64,000 bases of DNA, taken from Rhizobium sp. Q54 (lineage in GTDB: Bacteria; Pseudomonadota; Alphaproteobacteria; ATCC43930; CGMCC-115725). The stretch is from the NCBI GenBank assembly GCA_945861155.1, contig CAMATN010000001.1, positions 1-64,000 on the forward strand. Direction: 5' to 3'. Below are positions 57,525 to 64,000 of this stretch, piece by piece. Numbering within the stretch: the stretch's first letter is position 1; every line of letters starts with the position of its first letter. The notes below the pieces were generated by a model. It saw nothing but the letters and a program-made list of their open reading frames with translations, was not told the origin of the DNA and searched no databases. The position numbers were made by a program, and so were the translations under genes.

Positions 57525-58451
57525 CTATTTGACTTCAATCAGTTCGATCGCCTCGCGGCTTGGGCCCTCGATCATCACCACTTGGGTATCGCCGAGCCGG
57601 TAGGGCCCCGCGTGAAAGGCGACGCCCTCGCTCTTCAACTTGTCGATCCAGGCCCCGAGATCGGTGACGCTGAGCCCGATATGGTCCTGCATTTGGCCGC
57701 GGCTGTCGGCCAAGGGCGCCGCGCCCTGGTTGGCGTACCAGGTCAGCACCACGTCGCCGAACTCGACGCCGGCGCGCGGCGAGCGGAACATCCCCTCGCG
57801 GTTGAGCGCCGGCCAGGTGCGGTCGGCGCCGCGCTCGACCCGGCAATTGGCCTCGCTCAGCTCGGTATCGGGGAAACCGGCGCGCACCGGCGCGTTGAGG
57901 TGCGTCTTGTACCAAAGGAGCGCGCAGAACGGCTGCTCGTGCCACATATGCACATGGTTGAAGCGCTCCTGCGGGTAGTCGCCGGCGATTTCGAACAGCG
58001 CGTCCTCGGGGCCGCCCGACATATAGGCGAAACCGCCCTGGCGGGTCGGCTCCACTTTTTTTGCCTTGGCTTCGGCAATCTGAGCCCGGGTTAGCCCGAG
58101 GGTGCTGCCGACGCTCGGCCAGGTGTCGCTGCTGATCAGCACCGAGCCGCCTTCGTCGGTCGTGTACAGCGGACGCATGTTGACCTCGGGCCGATCCTTG
58201 AAGCTCTGGACGCTCGCTTGGGAATCGACCACGTGCCAACCGAAATGCCAGATCGCGCTTGGCGGCTCGCTCGGCGGCGGGCTGTCCACCTTGTCGAACA
58301 GGATCATGACGTTGTTCGGCGAGAGAAGGGCCTTGTGCCCGCCCCAGCTGCCCTTCGTCGTGCTGGGAAATTGCCTGACATAAAAATCGATCGCGGCGTC
58401 GGGATCGACCGAGTTCAGGTGGATGTGGTGAAAGCCGGGGGTCGGCAACAT
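57525..58451 (-). CDS. VOC-family (glyoxalase/dioxygenase-like) protein
   Basis: A 308-residue protein with paired VOC folds. The first module starts GFHHIHLNSVDPDAAIDFY and the second holds DHIGLSVTDLGAWIDKLKSEGVAF and ends in MIEGPSREAIELIE. Histidine and glutamate positions fit metal ligands of glyoxalase- or extradiol-type enzymes. The substrate is unknown. Confidence 0.85.
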   Translation of the reverse strand: MLPTPGFHHIHLNSVDPDAAIDFYVRQFPSTTKGSWGGHKALLSPNNVMILFDKVDSPPPSEPPSAIWHFGWHVVDSQASVQSFKDRPEVNMRPLYTTDEGGSVLISSDTWPSVGSTLGLTRAQIAEAKAKKVEPTRQGGFAYMSGGPEDALFEIAGDYPQERFNHVHMWHEQPFCALLWYKTHLNAPVRAGFPDTELSEANCRVERGADRTWPALNREGMFRSPRAGVEFGDVVLTWYANQGAAPLADSRGQMQDHIGLSVTDLGAWIDKLKSEGVAFHAGPYRLGDTQVVMIEGPSREAIELIEVK

Positions 58452-58513
58452 CGGTGGGTCTCCTCCAGGGTTTTGCCTACTATGCCCCGGCCCGCAGGCG
58501 CTTCACAGTCGTT

Positions 58514-60091
58514 CTATCGGCCGTTCCATGGCGAAAGTTTCGGCCCGGCATCGGCCGGTGGGAGCGGGCTGAAATTGAGCGGCGCGTCGCTTTCGATGCG
58601 CTCGCGGCTCGGCAGTTGCGCGGCGTTCCAGCCGCCGCCAAGCGCCTGGATCAGCGCGACCGCGGCCGACAGCCGGCTTTGCCGCACGCTGAGCGCCGCC
58701 TCGGCATTGCCGAGCGCCGCCGTCTGGGCGACGACGACATTGGTAAAAGCGACGGTGCCGGCGCGATACTGATTGAAGATGATGCGCTCGGCCTCGCGCG
58801 ACGACGCCACCGCGCGGTCCTGCGCCGCCGCCTGCTCGGCCAGGATGCGCAGCGCGGCGAGTTGGTCCTCGACCTGCTGGAACCCGGTCAGCACGTTCTG
58901 GCGATAGCCGGCGACCGTTGCGTCGAACGCGGCGCGCGCCTGATCGACCTGGGCGTGACGGGCGCCGGCATCGAAGACGGTCTGGGAGAGGGTCGAGCCG
59001 AACGACCACAGCCGGCTCGACGCCGACAGCAGCCTGGCCAGTGTCGCCGCCATCACGCCGGCATCGGCCGATAAAGCGACATCGGGGAAAAACGCCGTTT
59101 CGGCGACCCCGATCGTGGCGTTGGCGGCTGCCATCCGGCGCTCCGCCGCGGCGATGTCCGGGCGCCGCTCCAGCAGGGTAGAGGGCAGCCCCGCGGGGAT
59201 GTCGGGCAGGGGCGGCACGGTGGAGGCGGGCGCGATGGTCAGCTCGGCCGGAGCCTTGCCGATCAGCACGGCGATCGCGTGTTCGAGTTGGGCGCGCGAC
59301 ACGCCGACCGCGATGGCGCGGGCCTGCGTGCTGTCGAGCTGGGTGCGGGCCTGCGCCACGTCGGACGCCGCGGCGATGCCGGCATTGTACTGGTTCTGGC
59401 TGATGCGCAGCGACTCGCCATAGGCCTTGACCGCGGAGTCGAGCAGCCGCTTCAGCTCATCGGCGACGCGCAGCTGCAGGTAGGCGCCGGCGAGCTGGCC
59501 CTGCGCCGCGAGCCGCGCCCCGGCCAAATCGCCGGTGCTGGCTTGCGCGCTGGCGACATCGCTCTCGACGGTGCGCCGCACCCGGCCCCAGAGGTCCGGG
59601 ACCCAGCTCGCAGATCCGGTAACGCTGAACGAATTGGCGATCGAACCGGAGCCGGGCGAGCGCGAGCGCTGGGCCGTTGCATTGACCTGCGCGGTCGGGA
59701 AAAACCCGGCGCGGGACTGCGCGACGATCGCCTCGGCCTGGCGGAACGCAGCCTCGGCGGCTTTAAGGTTCTGGTTCGAGATTTCGATCTGGCGCGCGAG
59801 GCCGTCGAGGACCGGATCGCGGAACACCGACCACCACGCGCCGCGGTCGATCGCGTCGGCCGGCCGCGCTTTCCGCCAGCCGGCTTCCTCCTTGTACGCG
59901 GCCGGGACCGCGACCTCCGGGCGCCGATAGTCCGGCCCAACCGTGCAGGCCGAAATGAAGAACAACATTGTCATCCCGGCGAAAGCCGGGATCCATCGTT
60001 CGGCGCCCGGGACCTTGGCGGGGATGGGTCCCGGCCTTCGCCGGGATGACAGCCAAAAATGGCGCAGCGTTCGGGTCATCCCGGTGCTCAT
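58514..60091 (-). CDS. Outer-membrane efflux lipoprotein (NodT/OprM family) with REP-encoded N-terminus
   Basis: A 525-residue RND-type outer-membrane channel. The two OEP repeats are visible: IEISNQNLKAAEAAFRQAEAIVAQSRAGFFP and NLPDIPAGLPSTLLERRPDIAAAERRMAAANA. The lipobox is FISAC with Cys at about residue 49, followed by TVGPDYRRPEV. Residues 14-41 are the translation of an inverted REP pair (59970-60050). The ATG at 60091 overlaps the recG stop (ATGA). ATG codons at residues 40 and 42 would give a very short signal. No RND pump gene is adjacent. Confidence 0.9.
   Translation of the reverse strand: MSTGMTRTLRHFWLSSRRRPGPIPAKVPGAERWIPAFAGMTMLFFISACTVGPDYRRPEVAVPAAYKEEAGWRKARPADAIDRGAWWSVFRDPVLDGLARQIEISNQNLKAAEAAFRQAEAIVAQSRAGFFPTAQVNATAQRSRSPGSGSIANSFSVTGSASWVPDLWGRVRRTVESDVASAQASTGDLAGARLAAQGQLAGAYLQLRVADELKRLLDSAVKAYGESLRISQNQYNAGIAAASDVAQARTQLDSTQARAIAVGVSRAQLEHAIAVLIGKAPAELTIAPASTVPPLPDIPAGLPSTLLERRPDIAAAERRMAAANATIGVAETAFFPDVALSADAGVMAATLARLLSASSRLWSFGSTLSQTVFDAGARHAQVDQARAAFDATVAGYRQNVLTGFQQVEDQLAALRILAEQAAAQDRAVASSREAERIIFNQYRAGTVAFTNVVVAQTAALGNAEAALSVRQSRLSAAVALIQALGGGWNAAQLPSRERIESDAPLNFSPLPPADAGPKLSPWNGR
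59970..60050. repeat. REP pair inside the efflux lipoprotein gene
   Basis: GTCATCCCGGCGAAAGCCGG (from 59970) and CCGGCCTTCGCCGGGATGAC (to 60050) face each other. The pair is read in frame as part of the signal-peptide region of the efflux lipoprotein. Confidence 0.9.
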
Positions 60092-62193
60092 CCGGCGCGC
60101 AGGTATTGCACCGCTTCGTCGCGGCGGAACAGGTACAGCAACAGGCGCAGCGCCTCGCCGCGCGGGCTCGTCAGTTGCGGATCGCGCTCCAGGATCAGGC
60201 GGGCATCGTCATGCGCGACCGCGACCAGTCCCTCGTGCTGCGCCAGATCGGCCAGACGCAGCGCCGGCAACCCGCTCTGCCGCGTGCCGAGCGCCTCGCC
60301 GCCGCCACGCAGCCGCAGATCCTCCTCGGCGATGCGGAACCCGTCCTCGGTTTCGCGCAGAATCGCCAGACGTTGGCGCGCGATGTCGCCAAGCGGCGAC
60401 TGGTACAGCAGCAGGCAGGTCGATTGCCGGTCGCCGCGGCCGATGCGGCCGCGCAGCTGGTGCAATTGCGCCAGACCGAAGCGCTCGGCATGCTCGATGA
60501 CCATGACCGTCGCCGCCGGCACGTCGATGCCGACCTCGATCACCGTCGTCGCGACCAGCAGATCGACCGAGCCCCCGGCAAACTGCGCCATCGCGCGATC
60601 CTTGTCGGCGCCCTTCATCCGGCCATGCACGAGCCCGACCCGTCCCGGCAGCATCTCGGAGAGCGCACGGTAGCGTTCCTCGGCGGCGGCGATGTCGGTG
60701 GTCTCCGACTCTTCGACCATCGGGCAGACCCAGAACAGTTTTGCCTCGTTGGAGCCGCCATTTCGGGCGAGCGCGCGCGCCACCGCCCCCGAAACCTCGT
60801 CAAAGCGATCGAGCGGCACCGCCCTGGTATCGACCGGTCGGCGCCCCGGCGGCTTTTCAACCAGGCGCGAGACGTCGAGATCGCCATAGGCGGTCATCAT
60901 CAGCGTGCGCGGGATCGGGGTCGCGCTCATCAGCAGCGTGTCGCAATCCTGGCCCTTGGCCGTCAAGGCCAGCCGCTGCTCGACCCCGAAGCGATGCTGC
61001 TCGTCGATGACCGCGAGGCCGAGGTCGCGGAACGCAACATCCGGCTGCACCAGCGCGTGCGTGCCCACGACAACCGGGGTCAGCCCCGAGGCGAGGCTCG
61101 CCAGCATCGAATCGCGCGCGCGCCCCTTCTCGCGGCCGGTCAACAGGCCGATTTCGACCCCGGCCGGCGCGGCCAGGCGTTGCAGCACCTGGTGGTGCTG
61201 TCGCGCCAGCATTTCGGTCGGCGCCAGCAGCGCCGCCTGGGCGCCGCTCTCGACCGCGATCAGCATCGCGACCAGCGCGACCACGGTCTTGCCGCTGCCG
61301 ACATCGCCCTGCAACAGCCGCATCATCCGGCGCGGCGCCATCATGTCGCCGGCAATCTCGGCGACCGCCTGGCGCTGGCTGCCGGTCAGCGCGAAGCCGA
61401 ACTCAGCCTCCGCCCGGCTCTGCAACGCGCCGGTGCCGGCGAGGATGCGGCCGCGACGGCTGCGGCGGCGGGCGCGCACCAGCGCCACCGCGAGCTGGCT
61501 CGCCAGGATCTCGTCATAGGCCAGGCGCTCGCGCGCCGGGCTCGCGGGCGCCAGATCGGCCTCGCTCTGGGGCGCGTGTGCGGCGGCGAGCGCCTCTCCC
61601 CATCCCGGCCAGCGCCGGCGCGCCCGCCATGCCGGGTCGAGCCATTCCGGGACCTCCGGCGCTCGCCCCAGCGCCGCCGCGACGGCCTTCGCCACGATGC
61701 GCGAGGAAAGCCCCGCGGTCAGCGGATAGACCGGCTCGATCGCCCGGACCTGGTCGGCCAGGTCGGGTGCGACGACGTGGTCGGGGTGGGCCATCTGCGG
61801 CGCCCCGCCGTAATACTCGACCCGGCCGCTGATGATCCGCTCGGCGCCGATCGGCAGCAGCCGCAACAGCTGCTCGCCCTTGACGTTGAAATAGACGAGG
61901 GTCAGCGTGCCGGTGCCGTCGCCGCACACGACGCGCGACGGGCGACGGCCAAAGCCGGGCTGGTGGCGCTCGACGGTGGCCTTGACGGTGACGATCGCAT
62001 CGGGCCAGTCGCGCGGGTTGAGCGCACCGATCGGCGGCGCCGCGCGGCGGTCGACGAGCCCCGCCGGCAGGTGCCACAACAGATCGACAACGAGCGGGCC
62101 GGCGGCTCGCTCGATCAACCGGCCGAGCTGCGGCCCGATGCCGGGCAGCACCGTCGCCGGCGCGAACAGCCTGTCGAGGAGAGCGGGACGCAT
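60088..62193 (-). CDS. recG: ATP-dependent DNA helicase RecG
   Basis: A 701-residue branch-migration helicase that reverses stalled forks. Wedge-domain region is N-terminal (VVCGDGTGTLTLVYFNVKGEQLLRL). Motif I is LLQGDVGSGKTVVALVAML, motif II is VIDEQHRFGVEQR, motif III is MSATPIPRTLMMTAYGDLD, then TTVIEVGIDVPAATVMVIEHAERFGLAQLHQLRGRIGRG. Divergent from sdhE-mfd by about 70 bp. Confidence 0.97.
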   Translation of the reverse strand: MRPALLDRLFAPATVLPGIGPQLGRLIERAAGPLVVDLLWHLPAGLVDRRAAPPIGALNPRDWPDAIVTVKATVERHQPGFGRRPSRVVCGDGTGTLTLVYFNVKGEQLLRLLPIGAERIISGRVEYYGGAPQMAHPDHVVAPDLADQVRAIEPVYPLTAGLSSRIVAKAVAAALGRAPEVPEWLDPAWRARRRWPGWGEALAAAHAPQSEADLAPASPARERLAYDEILASQLAVALVRARRRSRRGRILAGTGALQSRAEAEFGFALTGSQRQAVAEIAGDMMAPRRMMRLLQGDVGSGKTVVALVAMLIAVESGAQAALLAPTEMLARQHHQVLQRLAAPAGVEIGLLTGREKGRARDSMLASLASGLTPVVVGTHALVQPDVAFRDLGLAVIDEQHRFGVEQRLALTAKGQDCDTLLMSATPIPRTLMMTAYGDLDVSRLVEKPPGRRPVDTRAVPLDRFDEVSGAVARALARNGGSNEAKLFWVCPMVEESETTDIAAAEERYRALSEMLPGRVGLVHGRMKGADKDRAMAQFAGGSVDLLVATTVIEVGIDVPAATVMVIEHAERFGLAQLHQLRGRIGRGDRQSTCLLLYQSPLGDIARQRLAILRETEDGFRIAEEDLRLRGGGEALGTRQSGLPALRLADLAQHEGLVAVAHDDARLILERDPQLTSPRGEALRLLLYLFRRDEAVQYLRAG

Positions 62194-62263
62194 GGCGCTA
62201 GGGCGTGATTTGCAGACGATGGCGGCTGACGGGCCGGCTCAGCATGGCTATATCCGTGTAGCC

Positions 62264-62563
62264 ATGCCAGCCTCACCACCAGCCTCACCGATAGAAACCC
62301 CGACCGATATTCGCCGCAAGCGCATGCTGTTCCGCTCGTGGCACCGCGGCACCCGCGAGGCCGATCTGATCCTCGGTTCGTTCGCCGAGGCGTACCTCGC
62401 CGGGTTCGACGATAGGGGGCTCGACGATTACGAAAAGCTGCTCGCCTGCCCCGATGCCGATCTGTTCGACTGGATCACCCGCCGCACCGCGCCGCCGCCC
62501 GAATACGACACCGACGTGACCCGGCTGCTGCTCGCGTTCCGCTACCGGCCGCGCGCGACATGA
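62264..62563 (+). CDS. sdhE: FAD assembly factor SdhE
   Basis: A 99-residue SdhE, which helps attach FAD covalently to the SdhA flavoprotein. RRKRMLFRSWHRGTREADLIL contains the family RGxxE motif; YEKLLACPDADLFDWI follows. Start ATG 62264. The stop overlaps the mfd start (ATGA). The recG-sdhE-mfd order is common in alphaproteobacteria. Confidence 0.93.
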   Translation: MPASPPASPIETPTDIRRKRMLFRSWHRGTREADLILGSFAEAYLAGFDDRGLDDYEKLLACPDADLFDWITRRTAPPPEYDTDVTRLLLAFRYRPRAT

Positions 62564-64000
62564 AGCCCCTCTCCAACCTCGCCCGTTCGCTTGTCGAACA
62601 TCCCCGTGCCGTCACGCTGTTCGGCGCGCCCGAGGGGAACGATGCCGCGACGATCGGCGGGTTTGTCGGTAAGGGTGGGGTTGCGACCTGGCTGCATGTC
62701 TGCCGCGACGACGGGCGCATGGCGCGGTTTGTCGCGGCGCTCGGGTTTTTCCATCCCGGGCTCAACGTCTTGACCTTTCCGGCCTGGGATTGCCTGCCCT
62801 ATGACCGCGTCTCGCCCAATACCGAGATTACCAGCCGGCGCATCGACACGCTGACCCGGCTGGCGGAGGTCCGGCTGGCGGGGGCCCGGCTCGCGAAAGA
62901 TGGCGCGGCCGGCCCGCTCGTCGTGCTGACGACGGTCAACGCGCTGGTGCAGCGCATTCCGCCGCGCAAGCTGTTCGACGGGCGCGTGCTGAGCCTGGGG
63001 ACCGGCGGCCGCATCCCGCTCGATCGGCTGCAGAGCTTTTTCCGCAACAACGGGTATTTCCGCACCGATACAGTGCGCGAGCCGGGCGAATTCGCGGTGC
63101 GCGGCGGCATTGTGGACCTCTATCCGGCCGGTGCGGCGGCGCCGATCCGCCTCGATTTTTTCGGCGACGCGCTCGAAAGCCTGCGCAGCTTCGATCCGCT
63201 GAGCCAGCGCTCGACCGGGCCGCTCGACGGCTTCGTGCTGCGGCCGGTCAGCGAGGTTCTGCTCGACGACGGGGCGATCCACCGCTTCCGCTCGCGCTAT
63301 CGCGAGGCCTTCGGTGCGGTCGGAACCGACGACCCGCTCTACGAATCGGTCAGCGCCGGACGTCGCCAAGCCGGCATGGAACATTGGCTGCCGTTCTACT
63401 ACGAGACGCTGGAGACGCTGTTCGATTATCTCCCCGGCGCGGCGGTGTCGTTCGACTACCAGTCCGCGGAGGCGCGCGCCCACCGGCTCGAATCGATCGC
63501 CGATTTTTACGGCGCGCGGCGCGACATGACCGGCCAAGGGAACTCCACTGGGCGCGGCACGGCTCCGCTCTACCGCCCGGTCAAGCCGGAGCAGATGTTC
63601 CTCGACGAGACCGAATGGCAGAAGGCGCTCAGCGGTCGCGCCATTGTCCAGTTGTCGCCCTTTGGGGTACCGGAAGACAACCCCCACCCCAACCCTCCCC
63701 CGCTTGCGGGGGAGGGGGCGCAGCGGAGCACTGTGGTAACCATCACGCTGCCTCCTCCCTTACCCTCCCCCGCGAGCGGGGGAGGGCAGGGTGGGGGTCG
63801 TCCGCAAGCGCGAGAGCTTGCCGACGCGGCCGACGCCGGCGCCCGGCCGGTCAAGAGTTTCGCCGCCGAGCGCGCCGACCCGAAGATCAACCTGTTCGAG
63901 GCGGTGCGCGACTATCTGACGGCCGAGCAGAACGCCGGAAGGCGCGCTGTGATCGCCGCCTATAGCGAGGGCTCGGCCGACCGGCTCGCGACGGTGTTGC
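62560..64000 (+). CDS. mfd: Transcription-repair coupling factor Mfd, 5' part, with palindromic-element insertion
   Basis: The first 480 residues of Mfd, which removes stalled RNA polymerase and recruits UvrA; it runs off the window. The UvrB-like module is visible: FPAWDCLPYDRVSPNTEITSRRI, VLTTVNALVQRIPP, FAVRGGIVDLYPAG, PIRLDFFGDALESLRSFDPLSQRS. After RAIVQLSPFGVPED (to residue 373) about 41 residues are translated palindromic element (63679-63799), then normal Mfd resumes at ARELADAADAGARPVKSFAAER. No stop or frameshift occurs. Start overlaps the sdhE stop (ATGA). Confidence 0.95.
   Translation, partial: MKPLSNLARSLVEHPRAVTLFGAPEGNDAATIGGFVGKGGVATWLHVCRDDGRMARFVAALGFFHPGLNVLTFPAWDCLPYDRVSPNTEITSRRIDTLTRLAEVRLAGARLAKDGAAGPLVVLTTVNALVQRIPPRKLFDGRVLSLGTGGRIPLDRLQSFFRNNGYFRTDTVREPGEFAVRGGIVDLYPAGAAAPIRLDFFGDALESLRSFDPLSQRSTGPLDGFVLRPVSEVLLDDGAIHRFRSRYREAFGAVGTDDPLYESVSAGRRQAGMEHWLPFYYETLETLFDYLPGAAVSFDYQSAEARAHRLESIADFYGARRDMTGQGNSTGRGTAPLYRPVKPEQMFLDETEWQKALSGRAIVQLSPFGVPEDNPHPNPPPLAGEGAQRSTVVTITLPPPLPSPASGGGQGGGRPQARELADAADAGARPVKSFAAERADPKINLFEAVRDYLTAEQNAGRRAVIAAYSEGSADRLATVL
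63679..63799. repeat. GC-rich palindromic element pair inside mfd
   Basis: Hairpins at 63693-63716 (loop TT) and 63763-63786 (loop GA) both have CCCTCCCCCGC and GCGGGGGAGGG-type arms. The outer ends are CCCCCACCCC at the left and GGGTGGGGGT at the right. The pair is read in frame within mfd. Confidence 0.92.

Overview
The window is a high-GC bacterial chromosome segment. It is almost certainly from an alphaproteobacterium, possibly a Rhodospirillales- or Reyranella-like soil or water lineage, though the order cannot be fixed from sequence alone. Pointers are the phoR-pstSCAB-phoU-phoB order, recG beside sdhE and mfd, an ArsR-methyltransferase next to metF and metH, a proB-proA-nadD-rsfS-rlmH string, and several alphaproteobacterial palindromic repeat families. 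Gene density is near 90 percent. No rRNA, tRNA, CRISPR array or transposase was seen.

Layout. 0.5-5.3 kb: GMC oxidoreductase, FAD monooxygenase, two paralogous small secreted proteins and a DUF1848 protein. 5.5-8.7 kb: dnaK-dnaJ. 9.0-10.4 kb: an isolated polysaccharide-export lipoprotein. 10.5-17.3 kb: the phosphate uptake and signalling cluster, with a three-unit Pho box before pstS. 18.4-24.5 kb: rplU-rpmA-obgE-proB-proA-nadD/rsfS-rlmH. 24.5-29.4 kb: a D-tartrate dehydratase-like enolase, an orphan binding protein, ribF and a Rieske oxygenase. 29.4-34.3 kb: a branched-chain amino acid type ABC transporter (livG-F-K-H-M). 34.4-40.5 kb: hisI, a membrane and stress protein operon, universal stress protein, an NMT1-type binding protein and NIPSNAP. 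41.1-46.8 kb: metH, metF and their ArsR-methyltransferase. 47.0-53.1 kb: mlaA-mlaC, an SbmA-like ABC transporter and an AI-2E permease. 53.2-53.9 kb: a RelE/HTH toxin-antitoxin pair. 53.9-58.5 kb: two crotonases with a CoA-transferase, CsbD and a VOC protein. 58.5-64 kb: an outer-membrane efflux lipoprotein, recG, sdhE and the 5' part of mfd.

The most striking feature is a set of GC-rich palindromic repeats that sit inside reading frames as well as between genes. They interrupt mfd and the start of proB without breaking the frame, cover the only possible starts of nadD, and supply much of the signal-peptide region of the efflux lipoprotein. This resembles the in-frame palindromic elements known from Rickettsia, but the elements here look unrelated. 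Around the same cluster, nadD is fused in frame to rsfS with no stop codon, and rlmH has a good Shine-Dalgarno site but only an AUC where its start should be.
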